64,000 nucleotides of DNA from Argonema antarcticum A004/B2 (GTDB lineage: Bacteria; Cyanobacteriota; Cyanobacteriia; Cyanobacteriales; Aerosakkonemataceae), in assembly GCF_023333585.1 (NCBI RefSeq), contig NZ_JAIQZN010000002.1:1-64000 (forward strand), given 5' to 3'. Position 1 is the stretch's first letter. Each line of letters opens with the position of its first letter. The translations under genes and the position numbers were made by a program. Of the stretch, positions 1-7,959 are shown one piece after another. The notes under the pieces were generated by a model. That model saw only the letters and a list, made by a program, of their open reading frames with translations. It did not search any database and was not told the origin of the DNA.

Positions 1-76
1 ATTGCCGCAAGGATAGTGGGTTTTAAAGTCGTTCGTAGAGCCAAGAATCCTCGTGCGTTCACGCCGAGGAGTGTCA
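1..76 (+). mobile_element. Probable right end of an IS200/IS605-type (TnpB) element
   Basis: The first 76 bases read toward a short hairpin (stem CCTCG/CGAGG around 49-69, loop TGCGTTCACGC) followed by GAGTGTCAA. I recall this layout from the right ends of cyanobacterial IS200/IS605-group elements, where the end hairpin also belongs to the TnpB guide-RNA scaffold. No transposase ORF is visible because the window starts inside the element. The hairpin ends at the stop codon of the neighbouring pentapeptide gene, so the insertion may have fixed that gene's 3' end. The assignment rests on pattern memory only. Confidence 0.4.
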
Positions 77-823
77 ATAATCGTGAATTGTGCCGTCAGG
101 CATTATTGTCTTCTGGAGGATAACTTCTTTGAGGTTCGCGCCTCTGAGGTTCGCGCCTCTGAGGTTCGCGCCTCTGAGGTTCGCGCCTCTGAGGTTAGCA
201 CCTGAGAGGTTAGCCCATCTCAAGTTAGCTCCTTCTAAGTCAGCACCGCTCAGGTTAGCCTTGAAAAGGTAAACTCCATTGAGGCGAGTTTCCCGCAAGT
301 TAGCCTTGTAAAGCTCAGCTTTGTAAAGGTAAGCTCCTATTAGTTCAGCCTCGTGCAGGTTAGCGTTGCTGAGGTTGGTATTGCTAAGATTAGCCGCTTT
401 GAGGTTAGCGCCGGTAAGGTTAGTGCCAACTAGGTTAGCATCAGCCAGATCTACCCTTTCCAGGTTAGCTTCTCTGAGATCTGCCCCAATAAAGTTGGCA
501 GCACTCAAATCGGCTTCTGTGAGGTCAGCTTTGACGAGGTTAGTCCCGCTGAGGTTAGCTTGGATGAGGATTGCAAGGCTGAGGTTCGCAAGGCTGAGGT
601 TCGCAAGGCTGAGGTTCGCAAGGCTAAGGTTCGCGGTAATGAGTAAAGCCTTGCGGAGATCGGCTTTACTCAGATTAACTTCTATGAGGTTGGCACCTCT
701 GAGGTTAGCACTTTGCAGGTTGGCTTCGCTCAAGTCAGGTTGTATATTTTCGTTTAGAGTTCTCCACTTAATCCATTTAACTGCTCCTTCTTTAAGTAGA
801 GCGAGATGTTCTGCGTTTGCCAT
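74..823 (-). CDS. Pentapeptide-repeat protein
   Basis: A 249-aa protein made almost wholly of A(N/D)LXX pentapeptide repeats, which fold as a right-handed quadrilateral beta helix. The N-terminus (about residues 1-35) is not repetitive and contains a KWIKWRTLNENIQPDLSEA segment typical of short cyanobacterial members; repeats run from about residue 36 to 235, and the protein ends MPDGTIHDY. A block of identical LSLAN repeats (residues 66-85) and four LRGAN repeats near the C-terminus show recent unit duplication, also visible as near-identical 15-bp units in the DNA. No catalytic domain, signal peptide or membrane segment is present. The biochemical role of such proteins is mostly unknown; some mimic DNA. 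It abuts a probable transposon end at its stop codon. Confidence 0.85.
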   Translation of the reverse strand: MANAEHLALLKEGAVKWIKWRTLNENIQPDLSEANLQSANLRGANLIEVNLSKADLRKALLITANLSLANLSLANLSLANLSLAILIQANLSGTNLVKADLTEADLSAANFIGADLREANLERVDLADANLVGTNLTGANLKAANLSNTNLSNANLHEAELIGAYLYKAELYKANLRETRLNGVYLFKANLSGADLEGANLRWANLSGANLRGANLRGANLRGANLRGANLKEVILQKTIMPDGTIHDY

Positions 824-919
824 CTATCTTGGGTTTCCTTTATGCGATGCAGGGTTGCCAAAGATGACTTTAACTCAAGGTTGGTTTGTTTAAGCAAGTT
901 TTGGTTGTTTGAGAGTTAA

Positions 920-1294
920 AACCAGTTAAAAATTGAGACCAGCGACGGTACTGCCGAAACAATCCCACTTGTGCCTCGTTCTGTGGCAGATTTTTACCAG
1001 GATGTGATGAGTGGGCTAAATGCGTTGGGAATTGAAGTGAGGATTTGGACAATGCCACAGGAAGTTGCAGAACCAATTCCATTTGAGCAGGATAGAAAAC
1101 ACGCTGCTTACGATCGCGAATACGCACAGCGACTTTGGCAGATTCTGGTACAAGCAGTTCATCTTGCCTTATGAAGCAGTGCGACAAGCTGAAGATCCAG
1201 ATGCAATGCCGCTTGTCTTCCTGCAAAGCACATACGATGCTGCTGCCAATTTAGGCCATTGGGACAAAGCCGCGTTGGAAAGAACTTTAGTCTA
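920..1294 (+). pseudogene. DUF5996-family gene remnant
   Basis: Two reading frames carry separate parts of what I recognise as the DUF5996 family. The first (from about 920 to 1174) reads IETSDGTAETIPLVPRSVAD and continues to YAQRLWQILVQA. The second, in another frame (about 1147 to 1294), reads KQFILPYEAVRQAEDPDAM and ends LGHWDKAALE, the normal C-terminus of the family. The N-terminal half and the central part, which in the family holds a conserved GKCSPVHFFWGSFD-like segment, are missing, so there has been an internal deletion with a frameshift as well as 5' truncation. An in-frame stop at 917 precedes the first fragment. No function is expected. Confidence 0.65.
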
Positions 1295-1383
1295 AGGCTG
1301 AGAGACTTCTTGTAAAAATAGAAATCTTTGTTTTTTAACCGCAGATGTAAGCAGATTAACGCAGATGAATCGGATGAAGTATA

Positions 1384-1418
1384 GCTAGGGGCTAGGGGCT
1401 AGGGGCTAGGGGCTAGGG
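1384..1418. repeat. Heptamer tandem repeat (CTAGGGG)n
   Basis: About four and a half copies of the 7-bp unit CTAGGGG lie in the intergenic region upstream of a GGGAAGA-rich stretch. The 7-bp period matches the short tandemly repeated repetitive (STRR) sequences of cyanobacteria. Nearby (about 1340-1370) is a fragment of another dispersed repeat, ACCGCAGATGTAAGCAG, related to the interior of the MITE-like elements at 6032 and 38743. Confidence 0.8.
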
Positions 1419-1564
1419 AAGAGGGAAGAGGGAAAAGGTTACTGCGTAAGGGATTTGGATAAGAAGTAAGAGTTGGAGTTGCCCTAACCGCCTTGGCGGT
1501 TGCTATATTATTGACGACTAAGGGAAAGGGAAAAGTTTTTTCTCTTTCCCTTAGTCCCTAATTT

Positions 1565-3052
1565 CTAGCCCTTCTCTTCGCTCAGCACCCAATTGACGAG
1601 AGTGCGGACTCCGTAACCCGTTGCACCAACATTGTTGTAGCCGTTTTCCTTGTCGGCCCAAACTGGCCCAGCAACGTCCAAGTGCGCCCAAGGCGTTTCT
1701 TTAATAAATTGCTTGAGGAACAAGGCGGCGGTAATCGAACCGCCGGGACGCGGCCCAGTATTCTTCATATCCGCGATCGGCGATTTTAGACCGTCAAAGT
1801 ATTTTTCTTCCAAAGGCATCCGCCAGAGCTTTTCGCCAGCAACTTCGGCAGCTTGAACTATCTCGTTAGCAACAGCATCGTTCGGACTCCACAACCCAGC
1901 AATATCATCGCCTAAAGCAATCACGCAGGCACCAGTTAAAGTGGCTAAATCGATGATGGCGTCAACACCCAGCTTTTCGGCAAACACTAAGGCATCTGCC
2001 AAAGTCAGGCGTCCTTCCGCATCGGTGTTGTTGACTTCGATCGTTTTGCCGTTAGAAGCTTTAAGAATATCGCCTGGGCGCATGGCGCGACCGCTAATCA
2101 TATTTTCTGTAGTAGCGGTGATAAAGTGAACTTCGACATCTGGCTTTAACTGCGCGATCGCTTTTGCTGCACCCAGAGTTGCAGCAGCACCGCCCATGTC
2201 TATTTTCATCATTTCGATCCCGCTACCGACACCTTTGATGTTAAGACCGCCAGAGTCAAAAGTAAGACCTTTACCAACGATCGCCAATTTGCGTCTGGGT
2301 GTTCCTTCCGGTTTATAAGTCAGGTGGATAAACTTAGGCGGTAACTCAGAAGCTTTCGCTACGCCCAGAAATGCTCCCATACCTAGCTTTTCGCAGTCTT
2401 CTTGTTCCAAGATTTCTGCTACCAAACCAAATTCTTCAGCTAGCTTGAGCGCAGTTTCTGCCATAGTTACCGGAGTTACCTCGTTGGCTGGTGCGGCGAC
2501 GAGTTCCCGCGCTAGGATCACACCGGCACAGATTTGTTTGGCGCGGTTAATTGCCTCTTCTTGACCGCTCAGTCCCAGTAAATCGACTTGTTCCAGTTGC
2601 AGCCCTTTATCTTCCGATTCTGACTTAAAGCGGTTATCTTGGTGCAGCGCGAGTTCTATCCCTTCGACGATCGCCCCAACCGTCAACCCTGAGTCATTAT
2701 TCCATACTGGCAAACTGAGTCCCAGCGTCTTGCATTTTTCCTTTTTAGCCGATCGCGCCGCCGCAGCTGCCGATCGCCGCAAACTATTTAACTTCAGTGC
2801 TTCTGCCTTGCCCAGTCCCACCAGTATAATTTTACGGACTGGGCTACCGCTATTGCCAACGCGAGTAGAAACACTGCTGCCTTCTTTTCCCTTAAATTCG
2901 GTTTCTGCAATCAATTCCTGCAAAATACCGCCGAACTTATCATCCAACTGAGCCAGATCGCCAGTTAACTCCACCGCATCTTCAAAAAAACCAATTGCCA
3001 GTCCATCCCCCGACCAATCTAAGCGTGGGGTATCCGTTGCGCGAAAGTCCAT
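1565..3052 (-). CDS. pepA: Leucyl aminopeptidase (M17)
   Basis: Cytosolic metallo-aminopeptidase that removes N-terminal residues from peptides during protein turnover. The M17 signature NTDAEGRL is present, with the upstream metal and active-site segments [10 protein letters not shown] and KIDMGGAAA, and the following DLATLTGAC. The catalytic C-terminal domain occupies roughly the last 320 residues, and the N-terminal domain carries the hexamer contacts. I start at the ATG at 3052 ([16 protein letters not shown]), giving 495 aa, because the frame extends further only to a TTG at 3097 and family members in cyanobacteria begin close to RATDTP. It stands alone on the minus strand, followed by repeat-rich DNA on both sides. 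Confidence in function is high; the start is a choice. Confidence 0.95.
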   Translation of the reverse strand: MDFRATDTPRLDWSGDGLAIGFFEDAVELTGDLAQLDDKFGGILQELIAETEFKGKEGSSVSTRVGNSGSPVRKIILVGLGKAEALKLNSLRRSAAAAARSAKKEKCKTLGLSLPVWNNDSGLTVGAIVEGIELALHQDNRFKSESEDKGLQLEQVDLLGLSGQEEAINRAKQICAGVILARELVAAPANEVTPVTMAETALKLAEEFGLVAEILEQEDCEKLGMGAFLGVAKASELPPKFIHLTYKPEGTPRRKLAIVGKGLTFDSGGLNIKGVGSGIEMMKIDMGGAAATLGAAKAIAQLKPDVEVHFITATTENMISGRAMRPGDILKASNGKTIEVNNTDAEGRLTLADALVFAEKLGVDAIIDLATLTGACVIALGDDIAGLWSPNDAVANEIVQAAEVAGEKLWRMPLEEKYFDGLKSPIADMKNTGPRPGGSITAALFLKQFIKETPWAHLDVAGPVWADKENGYNNVGATGYGVRTLVNWVLSEEKG

Positions 3053-3563
3053 TCCAGGTTTTACCAATTGTGAGTACCTGTAATTAGTATCGATCAATTG
3101 ATGAGGATCGGGGATAAGTAAGATGGGGTCAGGGGTTAGGGGCTAGGGGAAAAAGGGGAAGAAGGGGCGCACCTAGTCAATCCAAAATCCAAAGGAGAAC
3201 AAGGAGGATTCTTTCTGCCAACCAACTACATATCACCGCACAATCCAAAATCTAAAATCTTATCATCCAAAATTCTTAGTCAAGATGAGGTAAACTAATT
3301 CCCATCTTGTGTTTTTTTAATGGCAGTGGTTACAACTTTTCAGCAAGCCGCGTAATTTATTAACATCCTTCCAGGGGCAGATACATCGAGTCTATCTGAT
3401 ATGCACTTAGATAGATTATTTTAAACTCAAATTTGCGGATTAAAAGTTGTGACGACGAGCAAGGAAAAGGCAAACTTAAAGATGTCGTATTTTCGGAGGC
3501 GCAACTAGCAATGTGTCTGCGAAATCAGAACAAGCTGCTGTAATCGTTGGGCGGTGAAAAGTA
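3053..3563. other. Intergenic region between pepA and slt
   Basis: A 510-bp gap between divergently transcribed genes. It holds a CTAGGGG fragment near 3140 and dispersed repeats built on ATCCAAAATC (about 3180-3195 and 3240-3275). The remaining sequence, from about 3290 to 3560, is AT-rich and should contain the slt promoter, but I see no clear consensus. No convincing small gene. Confidence 0.5.
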
Positions 3564-5744
3564 ATGCTAAAGCGACTGAGAAACCCAATTCCTCTGGCTG
3601 TTGGTGCGGGGCTATCGGCTCTGTTGATTGGAACTACTCTGTTAGTAATGAGATCGAACACCCTGGGGCAGGGTTGGTCAGAAGCGGGTCAGTTGGGGGG
3701 GCAGATAGGTTCCCAGTCAAAAGGGCAGCCGAAGTCCACTGTACTGCCGCTGGTGGCACTTTCAGCTTCTCAGCGGGCCAGCCAGCTGGAAGCGATCGCC
3801 TCTGGCGCAAAATCCCTCGATCGCAATCGCGCCCGTTTTCTGCTGGCTGATGACCTAATTCAACAAAAACAGGGCAAAAAAGCGCTGACTTGGTTAGAAG
3901 GATTAGAACAAGATTATCAAGTCTTAGCGCCACAAGTCGCCCTCAAACGCGCCCAAGCTTACGAAGTTAGCGGCGATAAAGCTAAAGCTAATGCAGCTTG
4001 GCAAGAATTGCTGGAACGCTATGGGGAAAATTCCGTGGCGGCTGAAGCGCTATTTGCCTTGGGACGGAACGATCCTAAACTTTACGATCAAGCGATCGCT
4101 TCTTTCCCCAGCCATCCCCGCACTATTGAAATTGCCTGGAGGAGTCTGAAGCAAAATCCCAATCAACTGTCTTTGCTGCTGCTATTACTAAATCACGACA
4201 CCGACAGCAAGCAAATTAACACGGTGTTAGAAGCCCTGCAACAAAAGTATGCAGCACAACTAAAACCGGAAGACTGGGAAGCAATTGCTTACATTTATTG
4301 GGATAGATTTGATTACGACAAAGCGGGAGAAACTTATGCCAAAGCGACCCGCACGCCCCTAAATCTCTACCGCGCCGGTAGGGGACGGCAATTGAGAGGG
4401 AAAAGACCAGAAGCGATCGCAGCTTATCAGCAATTGCTGCGCGAGTTTCCCAACGCCAAGGACACTGGTTTGGCGTTGGTACGCTTGGCTCAATTAGTTC
4501 CGTCACAACAGGCGCTACCTTATCTGGAAATGGCAATTAACAAATTTCCAGAAAAAGCAGGCGAGGCACTTTTAGCCAAAGCCAAAATCCTCGACGCCAC
4601 CAACAGTACCAAGTCAGCCTCCCAAGCGCGTCAATTAGCCCTGAGTAAATATGCAGATTCCGAAGCCGTAGCAGAATATCGGTGGAGTCTAGCTAAAGGT
4701 AGAGCCAACGCAGGCGATTTTCTGGGAGCTTGGCAATGGGCTCAGCCGATTACCAAAAACAATCCCGATAGCGAGTTGGCTCCCAAAGCTGCCTTTTGGG
4801 TTGGGAAATGGGCTACTCGGCTGGGGCATCAAAAGGATGGCAAAGCTTCTTTTGAGTATGTGCTGAGCAACTATCAAGAATCGTACTATGCGTGGCGATC
4901 GGCTGGGATACTCGGTTTGGATGTGGGAACTTTCAACACCGTGCGCGACATGACACCGCAAGTGGTGCGTCCCTTTGAGCGATCGCTTTTGCCAGCTGGT
5001 TCTGAAGCTGTTAAGGAATTATATCAACTCGGTCAAAACGACGATGCTTGGACGCTTTGGCAAGCGGAATTTCGCGATCGCATACAGCCAACGGTAGCCC
5101 AACAATTCACCGATGGCGTTCTGCGCCTGGGCGTAGGGCAAAATATCAAGGGAATTACTAAGGTGGAGAGTCTAGGTTGGTGGCGGGATACACCAGAAGA
5201 GCGATCGCAAATATCCGCTCTCAAGCAAGAATCGGCTTATTGGCACGCCCTTTATCCATTTCCATTTCTGGAATACATCGAAAATTGGTCGCAAGAACGC
5301 AAGCTTAATCCCTTGCTAGTAACTGCCCTGATGCGGCAAGAATCCCGCTTTGAACCGGCTATCCGTTCCGTCGCCGGTGCTATGGGTTTGATGCAGGTGA
5401 TGCCCGGTACAGGTGCCTGGATAGCTCAAGCAATCAACATCAAAAGTTATGCTCTGGATAATCCCAACGACAACATCAAATTTGGCACTTGGTATCTGGA
5501 TCACACCCACGAGACATACAGCAATAACTCTATGTTTGCTGTCGCCAGCTACAATGCTGGGCCTGGAAATGTGTCGAAATGGATTAGAGACTTTGGCTTA
5601 AGCGATCCCGACGAATTCGTTGAAGCCGTTCCCTTTGCAGAAACCCAAGGCTATATCAAGCACGTCTTTGAAAACTACTGGAACTACCTGCGGCTGTACA
5701 ATCCCCAAATGTCTGAAATATTAAGCCGGTACGGGCGGAAATAA
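3564..5744 (+). CDS. slt: Soluble lytic murein transglycosylase (GH23)
   Basis: Cleaves the beta-1,4 bond between MurNAc and GlcNAc of peptidoglycan, forming 1,6-anhydro ends. An N-terminal hydrophobic segment (about residues 11-29, LAVGAGLSALLIGTTLLVM) should act as a signal anchor, so the enzyme works in the periplasm. Residues about 60-570 form an alpha-helical superhelical region with TPR-like units, and the C-terminal catalytic SLT domain begins near residue 575. It contains LMRQESRFEP with the catalytic Glu, then GAMGLMQVMPGT and ASYNAGPGN, the three classic GH23 motifs. Length 726 aa is normal for cyanobacterial Slt. The final codons and 3' flank (5714-5748) are duplicated 500 bp downstream (6214-6248). 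Confidence 0.93.
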   Translation: MLKRLRNPIPLAVGAGLSALLIGTTLLVMRSNTLGQGWSEAGQLGGQIGSQSKGQPKSTVLPLVALSASQRASQLEAIASGAKSLDRNRARFLLADDLIQQKQGKKALTWLEGLEQDYQVLAPQVALKRAQAYEVSGDKAKANAAWQELLERYGENSVAAEALFALGRNDPKLYDQAIASFPSHPRTIEIAWRSLKQNPNQLSLLLLLLNHDTDSKQINTVLEALQQKYAAQLKPEDWEAIAYIYWDRFDYDKAGETYAKATRTPLNLYRAGRGRQLRGKRPEAIAAYQQLLREFPNAKDTGLALVRLAQLVPSQQALPYLEMAINKFPEKAGEALLAKAKILDATNSTKSASQARQLALSKYADSEAVAEYRWSLAKGRANAGDFLGAWQWAQPITKNNPDSELAPKAAFWVGKWATRLGHQKDGKASFEYVLSNYQESYYAWRSAGILGLDVGTFNTVRDMTPQVVRPFERSLLPAGSEAVKELYQLGQNDDAWTLWQAEFRDRIQPTVAQQFTDGVLRLGVGQNIKGITKVESLGWWRDTPEERSQISALKQESAYWHALYPFPFLEYIENWSQERKLNPLLVTALMRQESRFEPAIRSVAGAMGLMQVMPGTGAWIAQAINIKSYALDNPNDNIKFGTWYLDHTHETYSNNSMFAVASYNAGPGNVSKWIRDFGLSDPDEFVEAVPFAETQGYIKHVFENYWNYLRLYNPQMSEILSRYGRK

Positions 5745-5748
5745 TTGG
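5714..5748. repeat. 35-bp direct repeat, copy 1 (slt 3' end)
   Basis: This 35-bp stretch spans the last codons of slt, its TAA stop and four further bases. The same 35 bases occur without mismatch at 6214-6248, exactly 500 bp downstream; identity stops at both edges. It implies a duplication event associated with the insertion of the intervening DNA. Confidence 0.9.
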
Positions 5749-6031
5749 GCTACCAGCAGACATCCCAGATCCCAATATTTGTCAGCCCAGAAACCCGCTT
5801 TCTTTTAGCCCCAGACGAGCTTTGTAGGTTGGGTTGAGGCCCGAAACTAGGGCAAATGCGTTGGGTTTCGCTCGCGCACGGGCACAACCTACACAGAAAT
5901 GTCTGATAAGCTGCTACGCATTTAATTTGTATGTTTAGCGGGAGTGGGAGAGTGGGGGAGTGGGGGAGTGGGAGAGGAATTGAAGGTTTGATTGCCGGAT
6001 TAGAAATATCCGAATTAGATGCGTGTTAGCT
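5749..6031. other. Intergenic repeat-rich segment
   Basis: This stretch downstream of slt has no gene I can support. It contains a degenerate AGAAACCCGCTTTCT palindrome near 5789, an inverted-repeat-like block around 5822-5900 (GTAGGTTGGGTTGAG and the matching GCACAACCTAC), and a GGGAGTG tandem run (about 5939-5974). All are dispersed-repeat types. Confidence 0.6.
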
Positions 6032-6213
6032 TATCATGTCCGGTTGCATCGGTAGCGTAAGCGTGATGCGAGAAATTGTCTGTGGGAATCGAGAGTTAAA
6101 TTTTTACCACAGATGTAGGCGCTTCGCCTTCCCGTAGGGTAGACAGATGAACACAGATGAACACAGATAAGAGAGTTATTTTTTTTAGACAACCGATGCC
6201 ACCGGACATGATA
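6032..6213. mobile_element. MITE-like element, family 1, copy 1
   Basis: Terminal inverted repeats of 22 bp with one mismatch enclose 182 bp: the left arm begins TATCATGTCCGG and the right arm ends CCGGACATGATA. No ORF is present. The interior carries AAATTGTCTGTGGGAATCGA, GTTAAATTTTTACCACAGAT and a twofold AACACAGATG motif, all shared with the element at 38743-38906. A 23-bp block GCGCTTCGCCTTCCCGTAGG, absent from the other copy, is inserted near 6119. The right end abuts the second copy of the 35-bp slt repeat at 6214. TA at both ends could be a target-site duplication, as in IS630/Tc1 types (inference). Confidence 0.75.
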
Positions 6214-6248
6214 TGAAATATTAAGCCGGTACGGGCGGAAATAATTGG
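6214..6248. repeat. 35-bp direct repeat, copy 2
   Basis: Exact duplicate of 5714-5748, starting directly after the inverted repeat of the MITE-like element. It contains a copy of the last slt codons but is not part of a long reading frame. Confidence 0.9.
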
Positions 6249-6296
6249 CTCCCAAAGGCCGATACAATAGTTAACAAATTGGACTGAAGTTGACCC

Positions 6297-7097
6297 ATGA
6301 CGCCTCCCTCGGAACTAGAAAACACTACCGAGCCATCCTTAGCAGATGCCGGAAACAGGAACGGCAATACAGAAGACGAATTTCTCGATGACCTGCCTGG
6401 TGAAGTCGAGATGTCCCTGTTCGACCACTTAGAGGAGTTGCGGTGGCGAATTTTTTACTCCTTGATTGCGGGGGCATTTGGCATAGCAGGTTGCTTCTTT
6501 TTTGTCAAGCCGATCGTGCAATTGCTCGAAGTCCCAGCCAAGGGAGTCAAGTTTCTCCAGCTGGCTCCTGGGGAGTTCTTTTTTGTTTCTATTAAAGTCG
6601 CCGGATATAGTGGTTTGGTGGTAGCCAGTCCATTTATTCTCTACCAGATTATGATGTTTGTTTTACCCGGATTAACTCGCCGGGAACGCCGTTTGTTGGG
6701 GCCAGTGGTTTTCGGATCTAGTTTTCTATTTGTGACTGGACTGGTTTTTGCCTATTTAGCTTTGATTCCAGCCGCCCTCAATTTCTTCATTAGTTATGGG
6801 GAAGGTGTTGTAGAGCAGTTGTGGTCGATCGATCGATATTTTGAATTTGTTTTATTGCTTTTATTCAGTACCGGATTAGCATTTCAAATTCCCATAATTC
6901 AAGTTCTCCTGGGTTTTTTAGGAATTGTATCTTCCAAACAAATGCTTTCTGGTTGGCGCTTCGTTTTACTGGGTGCGGCAATTTTGGGAGCAGTTCTCAC
7001 GCCTTCTACTGACCCTTTGACACAAACTCTTTTGGGAGGAGCGGTGGTTGCTTTGTACTTCGGTGGCACGGGTTTGGTAATGCTGTTGGGGAAATAA
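6297..7097 (+). CDS. tatC: Twin-arginine translocase subunit TatC
   Basis: Core receptor of the Tat pathway, which moves folded proteins with RR signal peptides across the plasma and thylakoid membranes. The cytoplasmic N-terminus is acidic and longer than in E. coli, followed at about residue 41 by the family motif [13 protein letters not shown]. Six membrane helices can be traced, including [30 protein letters not shown] with the conserved Pro, and the final [19 protein letters not shown]. The segment LTRRERR following helix 2 is typical. Length 266 aa is usual for cyanobacteria. No tatA or tatB is adjacent. The gene starts 48 bp after a duplicated piece of the slt 3' end, so its promoter region has been remodelled. 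Confidence 0.95.
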   Translation: MTPPSELENTTEPSLADAGNRNGNTEDEFLDDLPGEVEMSLFDHLEELRWRIFYSLIAGAFGIAGCFFFVKPIVQLLEVPAKGVKFLQLAPGEFFFVSIKVAGYSGLVVASPFILYQIMMFVLPGLTRRERRLLGPVVFGSSFLFVTGLVFAYLALIPAALNFFISYGEGVVEQLWSIDRYFEFVLLLLFSTGLAFQIPIIQVLLGFLGIVSSKQMLSGWRFVLLGAAILGAVLTPSTDPLTQTLLGGAVVALYFGGTGLVMLLGK

Positions 7098-7146
7098 GAA
7101 ACATTTAAGTTAACTTAGCACACTAAGAAGAGCTATAGGAGGTTGT

Positions 7147-7374
7147 ATGATGACTTTACAAGAAATTATGAATCATATCGAGGTTTTGCCTGTAGAAGAT
7201 CGGGAACAATTATTTGAGTTTCTCCGTAAAAAACATGAAGACGCTAGAGGGACTGCTTTTTGGGAGGGGCTACAAAAATTCAGAAAAACCATTGAAGATG
7301 AAGGCATCATTTTTAATGACGATGATTTCTCTGATTTAAGAGATCGGAGTGTAGGACGGGAAGTTAATCTATGA
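7147..7374 (+). CDS. Putative antitoxin of a VapBC-type pair
   Basis: A 75-aa acidic protein beginning MMTLQEIMNHIEVLPVEDRE. The N-terminal helical segment with LPVEDREQLFEFLRKK resembles small antitoxins found next to PIN-domain toxins in cyanobacteria. A good ribosome binding site (AGGAGG at about 7137-7142) precedes the start. Its stop overlaps the start of the PIN-domain gene by four bases (ATGA), so the two are translationally coupled. The likely role is to bind and neutralise the downstream toxin and repress the operon; this is inferred from context, as I see no clear DNA-binding domain. Confidence 0.7.
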   Translation: MMTLQEIMNHIEVLPVEDREQLFEFLRKKHEDARGTAFWEGLQKFRKTIEDEGIIFNDDDFSDLRDRSVGREVNL

Positions 7375-7787
7375 GTCTATACCTATTAGATACAAACACA
7401 CTGTCAGAGCCGACGCGACCTATTCCTAATGCTAGAGTTCTGGAAAAGCTGAATGTTCATAAATCAGAAATTTCTGTTGCTAGTGTTGTTGTCCATGAGC
7501 TTTTATATGGTTGTTGGCGTTTGCCAGAATCTAGAAGACGAGAAACTTTTTGGAACTATATCCATGAATCAGTTTTAAATTTACCGATTCTTGATTATGA
7601 TTTAAAGGCAGCCCAATGGCACGCACAGGAAAGGGCTAGGTTATCTAAGATTGGTAAAACTCCTGCGTTTGCAGATGGACAGATTGCGAGTATTGCTTAC
7701 TGTAATAATTTAGTTTTAGTGACTAATAATATATCTGATTTTCGTGATTTTGATAGTTTAAGGATTGAAAATTGGTTTGTTAGTTAA
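7371..7787 (+). CDS. vapC: PIN-domain ribonuclease toxin (VapC family)
   Basis: A 138-aa PIN-domain protein. It starts MSLYLLDTNTLSEP, where the Asp is the first of the acidic residues that bind Mg2+; VVHELLYG supplies the conserved Glu, and FADGQIASIAYCNNLVLVTNN carries the later Asp residues and the TNN end strand. VapC toxins cleave RNA, often tRNA, and are held inactive by the partner antitoxin. The ATGA overlap with the upstream gene supports a functional operon. The N-terminal length and the spacing of the acidic residues are intact, so the toxin appears active. Confidence 0.87.
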   Translation: MSLYLLDTNTLSEPTRPIPNARVLEKLNVHKSEISVASVVVHELLYGCWRLPESRRRETFWNYIHESVLNLPILDYDLKAAQWHAQERARLSKIGKTPAFADGQIASIAYCNNLVLVTNNISDFRDFDSLRIENWFVS

Positions 7788-7826
7788 GGCTTTCCTTCTC
7801 AAAAGAGACTCGTCGAGTCAAACAAT

Positions 7827-7938
7827 ATATACAGCGGTTCCCGCTCTTATGAGGTACAGTAGCAATTAGTAAACCAATTTATTACAAACCGCTACAGAAT
7901 ATTTAGTGTACCTCATTACAGCGGAAACCGCTGTATAT
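7827..7938. mobile_element. MITE-like element, family 2, copy 1
   Basis: Inverted repeats of about 35 bp enclose a short core. The left arm (7827-7861) runs ATATACAGCGG to TGAGGTACAG, and the right arm (7904-7938) is its near-complement ending CCGCTGTATAT. Each arm also contains an internal small palindrome. The element has 112 bp and no ORF. The same arm pattern, ACAGCGG(T/C)TT then TGAGGTACA, bounds the element at 21938-22102. Confidence 0.7.
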
Positions 7939-7959
7939 TATCTGTTTTCACAAATAAAG

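Noticed and set aside
90-893. Long plus-strand frames opposite the pentapeptide gene at 74-823
   Set aside because: The 15-bp period of the pentapeptide codons keeps other frames open; translations are low-complexity Leu/Arg/Ala repeats with no family. The same holds for minus-strand frames opposite 24742-25731 and 27093-28088.
3053-3097. Longer N-terminus for PepA
   Set aside because: It requires a TTG start and extends beyond the family's usual N-terminus.
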